From Trogon surrucura (Eukaryota; Chordata; Aves; Trogoniformes; Trogonidae): DNA of 64,000 nucleotides. The notes below the pieces were generated by a model. That model searched no databases and was not told where the DNA came from. It worked only from the letters and a program-made list of their open reading frames with translations. Position 1 is the stretch's first letter, and each line of letters opens with the position of its first letter. Positions 13,901-23,550 of the stretch are shown here, in pieces. The stretch is taken from positions 5,962,001-6,026,000 of the forward strand of contig CM036628.1 of assembly GCA_020746105.1 (NCBI GenBank), written 5' to 3'. Both the position numbers and the translations under genes were made by a program.

Positions 13901-15778
13901 AAAAACTGTAACGGTATAAAAGCAATAATTGATGTTTTTTCCAAGTATGAAACTTTTTAGTTACTTTCAGTATTCCTTAACATCATTCCTTCTGATTCAG
14001 GTCATCACACTGCTGCTCTCTGCTGTCTATAAGAAGAATTCACAGAACTGCCATTCATTTGAGGGTCTGTGGCACGGATGCGTTCACTCTGAATTTTTTC
14101 ATTAGTAGTTTTGTCTTCTTACAAGAAATAATTCTAATTTTAACTCGCAAGAAAATCCCCGTAATTGCAAATACCACAAGGCAACAAACATGAGAAGCGT
14201 CGGGATGTTTTGCAAAGCAGTTGCACACACATTTGAATCTGGTATGGAGTACTACGCGTGCCCTTGTGTGCGTTCACTTTTAGCCTCTAATTCTTTATTC
14301 CTGTTTTACCACAACCTTATAAGAAATTCCACCAACAATACTTTTTAATATGTAATGAGTTAGGTCCAAATTTCCACACCAGATTCTGCCAATGAGCTCC
14401 ACGTGGGATAACTTTACCAACGTTCAGAGAAAGTAAGGGTCACTTAACAGAAGTTGGCATCTTTTCCATCACGCCAAGACAGACAATGAAATATTCAGAG
14501 ACATTTCTCTTGGAGAAACAGTAGACCTGGTTATGTTAGCAGAAAACTTTTTGAACATAGGAAATTCCTAGACAGCTCAAAGATTTAATAATAGAAAATG
14601 TAAAGAGCTACCATTCTTGCGTGATTTTTAAAAAGGATCATTTGAAGTAATTAGAATGAATACACTCTCAGGGAAATGATTCTCCTCAGGGGAGAAATCT
14701 TGCACAGTAATACTTTATACTGACTGGAGTGCTCCTGCTTATGTTTTATGAAGATATGCTATACAAGAAACAATTGACAATTCTTGTCAACTGATGGCAC
14801 AACCCATGAACTATCTAGTTACATGAACACATATATTAGATACAAGTCCAAAACATTTACACACAAAGCATTTTGTGAAATCCTAGATCTAGCCTGTAAT
14901 AAGAAAAAACAATATAGCTGGAAACTTAAAATTATATAGACAGTGGGCTTAGCTGTTCCCCATTCTTATGGATTTATTTTCCTGAATCTCAATTATGCTG
15001 CCCTGTCCCTTTTCCTCTCCTCACCATTTATCCTTTCTCTGCTGTGGTACTAGCAACGGCCTTGTCAATAACACACTTGAGAATCCTGAAAACCTGACAG
15101 TTATGCCCAACTGTATGTGCAATACAAAGCAGAAGCACAATTACAATAGAAGTTCTGAATGTATTTTCGCGTGGTTAAATCAGAAATGCTCTCCATTCCA
15201 TCGTTTGGATGGAAACACAGCTAGGCTGTTTGGATTTTGGCCTCATGCTCCAAAATCTCCTCATCTATTTTATTTATGATGCTTCTTCTGTTCCATTTCC
15301 TGATACCATAGAAGAAAAGGGCATCTATAAATGTCTGAAAAAACACCAATGAAAACAACTCACAAATACAAAATTTCTGCATTGTGAGTCAACAATAGCA
15401 GCTGGATTGTTCCCAACACATGGATGGGATTAGTCAGTCTTCCAGGTGCTCATGGCTACAAGCAATAAACAAAACTGTCTTCATTACGATTTAACATAAA
15501 TTAGGATTAGCATATATAGGAAGGCTTAGTCAGTTATCCGCAGCATGTGTTTTACCTAAACTAGCACTTTGTGTACTCTCAGCTATGTAGGCCATTTATC
15601 TTTGCACATAGGCTGATACTTACACAAAAGCATTTCATGATAGGAAAGGCAGGATTTCCCAAACTTGCTATATAAACAAAACACAAAAACATTACTGCTC
15701 AAGCACTCAGGTACCTCATCCAGCACATGGGAGCAGTCCGAAAAAAAAAAAAAAACAAAATCATAAGCGACATTTCCT
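10951..15778. other. Mostly unique stretch with one weak exon candidate
   Basis: I see no recognised repeat. An exon-like frame at 12320-12461 (minus) is listed separately. Another minus-strand frame at 13038-13265 follows an acceptor-like CCCTTCATTGCAG but is cysteine-rich and has no clear donor. The rest is AT-rich sequence. Confidence 0.45.
12320..12461 (-). CDS. Exon-like open frame, unknown product (weak)
   Basis: On the minus strand a good splice acceptor (TCTATTTTGCTTTCAG) ends just above 12461. The frame that follows stays open for about 46 codons, then meets a stop. The residues include CHFRTLNPLLKHKLP and ITVNVTSENDG, a composition more like protein than random AT-rich sequence, with one N-glycosylation-type NVT. 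If real it would be a terminal coding exon or carry a donor that I cannot see. There is no clear poly-A signal downstream. I do not recognise the protein. Chance is a serious alternative in 64 kb. Confidence 0.2.
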
Positions 15779-15950
15779 TGGGGAAAGGGAAGGGGAGGGG
15801 GAAGGGGAAGGGAAAGGGGAAGGGAAAGGGAAAGGGAAAGGGAAAGGGAAAGGGAAAGGGAAAGGGAAAGGGAAAGGGAAAGGGAAAGGGAAAGGGAAAG
15901 GGAAAGGGAAAGGGAAAGGGAAAGGGAAAGGGAAAGGGAAAGGGAAGGGG
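15779..15950 (+). repeat. (GGGAAA)n hexamer satellite
   Basis: About 170 bases of purine-only plus-strand sequence. The first ~40 bases mix GGGGAA and GGGAAA units. From about 15823 to 15943 the array is a nearly pure run of about 20 GGGAAA units. The Gly-Lys repeat reading frame over it is an artefact. Pure homopurine tracts of this length can form triplex DNA and are usually length-polymorphic. An A-rich stretch (15740-15755) immediately precedes it. Confidence 0.97.
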
Positions 15951-16453
15951 ATCTTAAAACTTAGCCCCTTTCATACTAAAGCCAAGTACCTTTGGAGATA
16001 CTGCTCTAATTATTTATTTTTAAATAAAATGTCTAAAAAATACAGCCACTTTGAAGAAATACTCCCCAAGTAGTTGTCAATACCTGTCACTACTTCACAG
16101 AAGCAGCCTATTCTCATTTTGTTTCTACGCAACATTCTTATGATACTCATACTAGTTTCTCACAAGATATCCATATGTGCTTATCCAATATTCAAAATAT
16201 TAAGAAAATGAAAAGAGGATTTTTCTCTTTTTTACTCCTAACTTACTAACCAAGACAAACATCAGTGTATTCTTGAAATTTTCAACATTTTTATTCTTTT
16301 TGTCTTGTTTTTAAAAAAGCAAGGATTAATCCACTGAACGTAAAATTATTGTGGAAAACTATTTTGATAGGTCTTAGAATACAAACTCTGGTCAATACAG
16401 AGAAAAGTGAGGATTTCTACTCATTCTCTCTCTATTTCTGACCAAAGACTCAC

Positions 16454-16630
16454 CTTTGAATCACTAAAAAAAGGGTTCCCCTCAGTAAGGTTAGCAATTT
16501 CCTTTGCAATTGCCCCATTCTTGCCACATTCAGCCAAAGAATCATGGACTGCTTTGGCAAAGTTGTCATCGTGAGGACGTGAACATTTCCACATCAATAT
16601 CAGCAACTCCAGCTCTCTCACAGTGTAGAA
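16454..16630 (-). CDS. Candidate internal coding exon, unknown gene
   Basis: This is the best exon candidate in the window. On the minus strand a pyrimidine-rich acceptor (TCTGTTCTTCTCTGTAG) precedes it, and it ends AAG followed by a consensus GTGAGT donor. The 177 bases are exactly 59 codons in phase 0 on both sides. They begin Phe-Tyr-Thr-Val-Arg-Glu-Leu-Glu, include WKCSRPHDDNFAKAVHD and AECGKNGAIAKEIANLTEG, and end SDSK. The sequence reads like a soluble helical region with mixed charge. No signal peptide or membrane segment is visible. I do not recognise the family. The candidate at 20203-20371 lies upstream on the same strand, but its end phase (2) does not join to this exon directly, so another exon would be needed between them. 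The alternative is a chance open frame between chance splice sites. Confidence 0.42.
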
Positions 16631-17394
16631 CTACAGAGAAGAACAGAAGTTCTTCATGGAGAATTCAGACCACACATTGCAATTCTACACAAGGACTTAC
16701 ACATAAAATCTTGTACTTTAGGAACAAAGAAGTCAGGTTGGATTTAAAAGATAATCTGAAGTTTTTTATCTTCAGATATGTTTTATACAAATAAATCACA
16801 TTTTGAAATTCTTTCAGACATAAGTAGTTATTCCAGGAAAATGCCAGGAAAGGATTTGATGACAGTAAACAACTTTTCACGGCAATATACTACAAAATCT
16901 GTAAAATCATTTTTTGTGTGATAATTTGTCCATACTAGAAAACCAAGACAAATGTATCGCAAAATCTCTGTGAGAAGAAGTCAAAAATAATAAAAATCTA
17001 TACTCAATTCTGGTACGTCTGAAAAATGTTTTCAATATTATATAAAATATGGATTATCAGAGGAATCTATGAACTTCAAAGGTAGTTTTCTGATGTAAAA
17101 ATTGAAATAATTTTTTTTTTTAAAAAAAGGAACATTCATTTTGATGATATTTTTGGTTCAAGATCGTTTCAGACTCTGAACTTTTTCCAAATCACAAAGC
17201 AAACCTCACACATACTCCTAAAACACCTAAGTTTGTTAAAAAGCTTTGCATCAGCACAATTCCTCAGGTACCCACACTTCTTCCGCTTGCACGTACAGAA
17301 CCAGCCAGCCAAAACTTTACTCACAGTTCACGTATTTAATTTTTCTTAGCTAATCTTAGATAAACCCTGGAACAGACACACAGCTGCATTTCCT

Positions 17395-17595
17395 GAACCA
17401 CATTCTGCTGAAGCTGCCATTCCCCTGGGTTGTGCCCGGCTGCAGCAGCAGCAGCCCCCACACCCTGCCCACCCACCTTCAGCACCAACCTGGAGCACCT
17501 GGTGGCACCCACAGCTCCAGGGGACTTGGGCCAGCGCGGAGCTGAAGGCCTGGCAGCTTTGGACCCTTGCATCATCAGTTTTACTCCAGAAAGGA
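17395..17595. other. GC-rich patch
   Basis: A ~200-base island of clearly higher GC than its surroundings, with a short CAG run (GCAGCAGCAGCAG) and CACCTGGTGGCACC-type words. It is open on both strands (a 127-codon frame at 17336-17719 on minus and a 63-codon frame on plus). It has few CpG, so it is not a CpG island. It may be an inserted fragment, a decayed retrocopy or a local GC-rich repeat. I could not assign it to a family. Confidence 0.5.
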
Positions 17596-17932
17596 CACGC
17601 TCCAGGTACCCCAGTTTTTGAAAACACTGTTGGAAAACTATTTTACCAGAAGTCTTAGCATGCAAGGAGATACTCAGCCTGGGCTTAAAAGTTTTCTGCG
17701 CTCTAGTTACCACCTCCACTATCGATGTGCCATATGGTTCCCGTTGTACTATCCCTGATCCAATCTTAAGGATCTGATTTTCAAGAGACCACCCATATAC
17801 TTACCACTTGGATACTCAGGCCTACGGTTATGCAGCTAACTAACTGAGGATTTCAGTGCTCTCCCTCTTAAGCAGCTGACCTGTGAGATTTACGCAAAGA
17901 GGATGACAGCAGAGAAGGAACTCGATGATCTT

Positions 17933-18447
17933 GAGATCCCTTGAGAGAGTCCAGCGCAGAGCCGCAAAGATGATGAAGGGAGTGGAACATCTCCCTTATG
18001 AGGAAAGGCTGAAGGAGCTGGGGCTCTTTAGAATCATAGAATCATAGAATCATAGAATGTTAGGGATTGGAAGGGACCTTGAAAGATCATCAAGTCCAAT
18101 CCCCCTGACCTCATTAATGTTTATAAATATGTCAAGGGGGAATGTCAGGAGGATGGAGCCAGGCTCTTCTCAGGGATGTCCAATGACAGGACAAGGGGTA
18201 ATGGATGCAAGCTGGAGCACAGGAGGTTCCTCCAAAATATTAGAAAAATCTCTTTCCCTGTGAGGGTGTCAGAGCACTGGCACAGGCTGCCCAGGGAGGC
18301 TGTGGAGTCTCCTTCTCTGCAGACATTCAAACCCTGCCTGGACGTGTTCCTGGGTGACCTGCTCTGGGTGACCCTGCTCTGGCAGGGGGAGTTGGACTAG
18401 ATGATCTTTCGAGGTCTCTTCCAACCTCTGACATTCTGTGATTGTGT
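17933..18447 (+). mobile_element. CR1 LINE 3' fragment, itself interrupted by an inverted CR1 tail
   Basis: A 5'-truncated CR1 in plus orientation. It carries the ORF2 C-terminal region (GAGAGAGTCCAGCGCAGAGC, then ATGAGGAAAGGCTGAAGGAG). A foreign inverted segment lies at 18030-18106, after which the CR1 resumes at ACCTCATTAATGTTTATAAATATG. It continues through GAGCACTGGCACAGGCTGCC and GGACTAGATGATC to a short tail ATTCTGTGATTGTGT. The frames at 18057-18400 are CR1 ORF2 remnants (residues [18 protein letters not shown] are readable). It is defective and non-coding. Confidence 0.93.
18030..18106 (-). mobile_element. Inverted CR1 3' tail nested within a CR1
   Basis: Three copies of the inverted tail unit (GAATCATA, 18031-18055) are followed by GGATTGGAAGGGACCTTGA and GATCATCAAGTCCAATCCCC. 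This is the reverse complement of the last ~75 bases of a CR1. It lies inside a plus-strand CR1 and replaces about 25-30 bases that the CR1 consensus carries between CTCTTTAG and GACCTCATT. There is no target duplication, so the insertion came with a small target-site deletion. Confidence 0.9.
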
Positions 18448-18584
18448 GATCTTAAAGGTCTTTTCTAGGCAACTCTGTGAATATACACCCGGTTCAGCTG
18501 GGGTGATGAGGATTCCAATTCATATAATAACAAAGGAAACTGACCCTTCCCGTATAAGACCAAGTATAATAGTAACTAAAAGGA

Positions 18585-18725
18585 AGCTACTGAATTCTTC
18601 TGCCAGATGTAATGAATTAATAGTTTGTTCTTCCCCCTTTGGATTCAGAATTAATTCTCGGCCTATATTGGCATTTCCCTCACTGGATAATTTAATTTGC
18701 ATCATTAAAGCCCTGAGTCTATTAC
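18585..18725. promoter_or_regulatory. Candidate conserved non-coding element (inference)
   Basis: This is a repeat-free block rich in homeodomain-type TAAT/ATTA cores (GAATTAATAG, AGAATTAATTCTC) with an octamer-like TAATTTGCATCATTAAAG. AGAATTAATTCT is a 12-base perfect palindrome. Dense motif content next to CR1 debris suggests a possible enhancer-like conserved element, but I cannot test conservation here. Confidence 0.25.
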
Positions 18726-19735
18726 ATTTGCAACTGACACAGATGTGCACCAGGGAAAAAAAAAAAAAAACTATCATTTTGGTAAACTTGTTATTAGGAT
18801 GATTTGCAGTATTATTTAAAATTCTACTTAAACTTAAAGCTGCTTTAGTTAAAGAAAATCTTATAGTAATGCCAACAGACACAGAAATACGTTTCTCTGA
18901 TAAGAGATTTGACCTCTCATCTAGATGCTAGTTAAGTTTAAGCACACGTAATGTTAAGAGAATTAAGTGCTTTTCTGAACATAGACCTTCCTTCTTGATA
19001 CAGCAGTTCTATGGTGGCATTATGACTGATTTTACAGAGCACAGAACCCATACCTACCACTCTCCAGACCCACTGCCTGTGACAATCCCAGAAGTCAATT
19101 ATTCAAAAAACCCCACATCAGTTGCTAAACTTGTATTTGTCTTTAAAATAAAATAACCAAGTGCTTCCTCTTTATGTCAATAGTGAGCATTTCCACAAAA
19201 ACATGATAATGACCTTAAAGCAAATTACTGTGAGGAGAAAAGAGATACCATAGTAGTATTCTGTTTGACATACTGGACCACACTGTCACACAGCTCTGGT
19301 GGTAGTCACTGCTTAGCAACTCCACCAAAACCAGTTCCTTTCCTGCATCTCTTTATATACATTTCAAGAGAATGACTATGAGAAGACAGACAAACAACAG
19401 GCCGAGTGTGTGTGATACATTTTGTGTACCTTGCACCAAATATAAAAATGTCTATATGCAAGACAAACTTCCTACAGAATTAACAGGCTGGCATTAAGAT
19501 ATGTCATCTACACTAGAAGCTGGAGTGGGTTTATGCACGAATAGGTTATATGAGGCTATCCTACATTTAATAAAAGGCCACATTTTTATTTACATCTGAA
19601 AAGAATGAATTAAATTAATGTCCTGGAAACAACCACAAGTAATAGTCCACTCTTAATCTTTATGCACTACTGCATGTATTTTAAAAACTTCTCCTTTGTT
19701 CTTCTCCAATGTCATCACAACAATTTACACTTTAC

Positions 19736-19787
19736 CTCTCACAGTTCCGACTCTGGCTGCAGCTTCAGGACAGACAAAGGTGTGATG
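19736..19787 (-). CDS. Very small exon-like segment (weak)
   Basis: On the minus strand an acceptor (TAGATTTTGCTATTCAG) and a donor (GAGAG then GTAAAG) enclose 52 bases. These encode HHTFVCPEAAARVGTVR if read in phase 0. It lies between the candidates at 20203-20371 and 16454-16630. The phases do not chain: a reading that continues from 20203-20371 meets a stop within it. It is probably chance, or part of a non-coding transcript. Confidence 0.12.
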
Positions 19788-20202
19788 CTGAATAGCAAAA
19801 TCTATAATTTGAAATTACCGTAATTGTCTATGCCCTTAAAAACATTTGCTCTGGAACACCAGCAGGAAGTTGCTCTTTTCCTTTCCCCCAAACTGAAAGC
19901 ATTTTCCCTTCCAAATGGCTGTTGAAAGACTGCAACAAAAATATGCAGAGCAGCATGTGCTAAAAATCCACTGTAAATCCTCCTTAAACTCGTAACAAAA
20001 GACTCAATACAATAGGGACATGCACCACTTAGCACAAGACAAAAAATAGTTTTAGTCCCCTGAGAACTAACACTATCACTCCAAATTTAAACTTTCCGGT
20101 TTGTTCACATTTGCAGTAACCTTAGAGATTCAGGAACAAATCTTAACTTCAGCTTAAAGTGATGCCATTGGTTTGAAAGTGATGTTGGGTGGAGTGTTTC
20201 AC

Positions 20203-20371
20203 CTAACACCAACGAACACAGCTACAAAATCCTTATTGCTGAAAGTGATTGCAGTTTTCTCTGATTTCCAGTTCTTTATTCTGCTCATGTGACTGCACCC
20301 TGCACCAGTGTCCTGGCTAATAAAGATTAACTTTTCTCTAATGCTCTCAGGAAGTTTCTCAGCAGTAGCTG
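20203..20371 (-). CDS. Candidate coding exon, unknown gene
   Basis: On the minus strand a strong acceptor (CTGGTTTTCTTTGCTTTCAG) precedes 169 bases that are open in one frame only. They end TTAG before a moderate donor (GTGAAA). The peptide includes AEKLPESIREKLIFISQDTG and NWKSEKTAITFSNKDFVAVF. It starts in phase 1 and ends in phase 2. The composition is protein-like (helical and charged, then beta-like). I do not recognise the family. It lies upstream, in transcription order, of the 16454-16630 candidate, and both could belong to one minus-strand gene only if a further exon corrects the phase. Confidence 0.3.
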
Positions 20372-23300
20372 CTGAAAGCAAAGAAAACCAGCTGCATGTA
20401 CTGACACATTTTCTGCAGGGACAATTCTGGATTTTGTTGCTCATTTCCATCCAATTCAGAAATAATGAACAGAGTTCTAGAATGGCCATAACAATACTGA
20501 CTCCTGTTCCTCTTACATTTTCAATTAGAAGTTCGTAGTTATTTGTTATGATTTTATTTATTACATTTCATAAAATGAAACAAGATTTTCAGGGAATGGG
20601 ATAATCATCAGCATACCCACCCATCCCCATGATAGCTGTATTTTCAGTCTTTAGCTGTTCTATAGAATATCTGATTTTCAAGTTTAAACTCTTTATTTGC
20701 TACTAAGATAACCTCTTAAGAATAGGCACGTAAGAAAATAGTCAGATTCTTTGTTGACCGGAGAAATATTAAATCAAAGAGGTGATTTGGAATGACATTT
20801 TCCTTCACTTTCTGAGCTTGAAAGAGCAGGTTTTCTGTCTGTGTTTCATGTCTGATTTTAAGTTTTCTCAGAAAAGTTTTTCCTTACCAGTGCTGTAAAG
20901 TGGTGTTGTCTCAGGTCAGTCGCCTGTTATCACAGTCAAGCTCAAAGAAGCCTTATGAACAAGCAGGGATCTGCTGTACAAAAAAGAAAAAAAGAAAAAA
21001 AAAAGTTAGGGTTGTTGCACTCAATGCACCCGTAAGTCTCACTCCTCGGGTGGTTTACCCGCTCACATTTTTTTTTCCCAAATCCATCAAAATGTACTAT
21101 ATAGTGGACTGAGCATATGCTGTAATGTGGCAACTTCAAAATCGCATGACGAAGTTAAGGTATAGTGATTTTCTTCCCCTCTTTGACTATGTCCCTTTGT
21201 TAAACATTAGTAAACTCTTGGTAAATAAGCGCCTTCCTCTGGCCTTCACCTCCCTGCTAAATTCTCTCAGCAACATCATAAACCCAGGGTGTGTGACAGC
21301 AGCAGTCAGGCTCCGCGCGAGCGAGTGATACTCATACAAGTGGTGCCGCAGGTGTCTTCACACCAGATATAGAAACTATTGTCCTGACTGACAATCAACA
21401 CCCACACGGCTCCCAAACGAGTTATCTTCATCAAACCCTGTCACCTTGTCAAGTTTTTATTACTGGGAGAGCATTTTAAAGAAAACAATCGGGCTCTATT
21501 TGGAATCTCTGAAGGTGCTGAAGCGCTTTAGAACTGGCAAAGACACGACTATGAGAGATGTGGGAAAAAAACGAGGGAGGGAAGTTTTAGGACATAGAAA
21601 CGAACTGCAGAGGAGCACTTTGCACATAATACCCGAAGAAGAACATAGGAATGCAATTTTTTTTTTTACAGGTGAGTATCAGAATTAGTGCACTTTATAA
21701 AAAGTTTTTCGTTATATGTAACTATTTCATTACTTAGACTCTAGGTTCTGCCCAGAGTCACTGCACATGAATCAAACACCAGCCAATGTTCTCTGTCTTC
21801 CTATTCAGCACAGGTTTGGGTATCTTTCAGATCTGAGTCTTCTAACAGATAAATGTCCAATATAAACCATTTTCATATACTTAAAAATCATAGTACCATA
21901 ACCTGGGGTTTGAGTCAAAGAGAATGGGCTAAAAAAAAAATAATTAAATAGCAGGAGAATTTTTAAATAATACAGATCAAAGTATCCGCTACTTTTTAAC
22001 TGGGGGCTATTGGCTGAGGAAAAGAGCTGTGTAAATAACAGATTTATTTTTTTTCTGTAAAAAGAAAAATTACATTAGACATTACAAAGAAAACATCTGT
22101 CTTCAGTGTTATGGTTGCTTATTCTCATACTTAAAACATAATTTTATTTGCATTACAGTAGTGCAAGGTAGTCATAATCAAGGACTATTTTACAAACCCA
22201 CAAAATAAGAAGCATCCTGTTCCGATGCTCTAACAACCTCTAGATCCCATAGGATTGATTCAACTAGTTAAGTTACGCTAGCACATACAGCTCGGCCCCT
22301 TTCTTCAGTAAAGAATCAAAACAATGTCATGTGGGCAAAATGCTGATCCCAACGGAGACTTTGGGGAGCTTCTTTGGTACAAAAATAATTGTTGATCGGT
22401 TAAAAAACGTGAAACATATGTAACTCTAAGAGTCTGCTTGGCCAGAAAACAGAAACACTTGACCAATTACCAATCTGCTACAGTATCTACCCAGCACCTA
22501 AGAATCCACACACAGAAATGAGAACATATTAATACTAGAGTATTGGTCAGGTTATTAAGTTTTAGTCTTCTTTTTAAGGAGAGAAAAAACACAGAAAAAG
22601 TGCTACTGAAGAATAACAAAGTGTCAAAAAGAACTCTGAAACACCATTTGACACAGCAGAATTTATGTTTAGCTATTATCAATTACATTTTATGGAAAAT
22701 ATGCTATTTCCATCAAAAGATTATGTAGAACTACTAAACCTACAGCACTGCTATTGATGAAACCATCAGATAAAAAGATGCATTCCGCCCGTTAACCGTA
22801 ACGAAAAACTATTATGTCCATTTAGTAAGTGTGGCCAACTAAATCCATCCCAGGGAAAAAAAAATACGTTTTGTTTAATGAAATGACATATGATTTTTGC
22901 TGCTAAGAAACCAAATGCACTCTGAAACTATTACAAGCCTTACTCGGAATAGTCTTCTGTCTCAGAGAGTGAACTAAAAGACGGATTGTACAAACAGCTA
23001 TCATTCAGCATAGCTCTTACTATCCTAAGTAATCCAAAGAGCTACGCAGCAACCTTCAGCAACCTACAGCTCATATTGATACCTATTGGTAGTGGTGAAA
23101 TAACATTAGCTTGAAGTATTTCCATTGCCATACTGCTTAGCAGCCACAGACATGAAAACAGGACAGTTTGCTACGTAACAGACAAACAGAACAGAATGGA
23201 GCTTATACAGTCTTTGAGATAGTAATCCAAGTAGAAAGCTTAAAAGATAGCTTAAAAAGGTTTTCATTGATTTAACCCGGGATCAAACCACAACAGCAAA

Positions 23301-23450
23301 AAGAAGATGAGGAAGCAGAAGAGATTTTCTTATTCCATTTCATCTTTGCATCATCATCAGAGGAGAATGTGATAGGAAATGATCGCATCAGATGTACCAC
23401 AAAGAAAACGTGGCACCTCCTTCTTGTGCTCCAGCTGCTGCATGGTCAGA

Positions 23451-23550
23451 AAGCACCACGAGCCTTCAGACAGCACCTCGAGCCTTCAGACAGCACCTCG
23501 AGCCTTCAGACAGCACCACGAGCCTTCAGACAGCACCACGAGCCTGCGCA
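23451..23550. repeat. 20-bp minisatellite, five units
   Basis: There are five head-to-tail units of a 20-base motif (CAGCACCACGAGCCTTCAGA and variants). Units 2 and 3 carry CTCG where the others carry CACG, and the first and last units are diverged at their outer ends. Because 20 is not a multiple of three, each plus-strand frame cycles through the same peptide words, which creates two overlapping spurious frames. The unit is GC-rich in AT-rich surroundings, with one CpG per unit. Confidence 0.97.

Larger units (their letters stand above)
15951..17916. other. Unique stretch with the best exon candidate and a GC-rich patch
   Basis: It contains the candidate exon at 16454-16630 and the GC-rich patch at 17395-17595, both listed separately. 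The rest is AT-rich with no recognised repeat. Confidence 0.45.
17917..18482 (+). mobile_element. Old CR1 tail split by a younger CR1 insertion
   Basis: The left piece (17917-17932, GGAACTCGATGATCTT) and the right piece (18448-18482, GATCTTAAAGGTCTTTTC and on) together give a single CR1 3' tail of the type ...TTGATGATCTTAAAGGTC... Both pieces carry the six bases GATCTT (17927-17932 and 18448-18453), which act as target duplications around the CR1 copy between them. This shows that a younger CR1 landed in an older CR1 tail. Confidence 0.75.
18483..23450. other. Unique stretch with two exon candidates and a possible conserved block
   Basis: I see no recognised interspersed repeat. Listed separately are 18585-18725 (TAAT-rich, possibly regulatory), 19736-19787 and 20203-20371. 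A plus-strand open stretch at 21446-21688 of 80 codons runs into a T-run, ACAG and GTGAGT, without a sensible exon structure. The rest is AT-rich. Confidence 0.45.

Noticed and set aside
15727-15957. 76-codon Gly-Lys repeat protein
   Set aside because: A translation of the (GGGAAA)n satellite with no other coding signal.
17336-17719. 127-codon minus-strand frame with Ala run
   Set aside because: Explained by the GC-rich patch and its CAG run. The plus strand is open too.
18401-18882. 133- and 120-codon frames after the CR1 nest
   Set aside because: They cross the CR1 tail and an A-run on opposite strands, with no splice sites. The block fits conserved non-coding sequence better.
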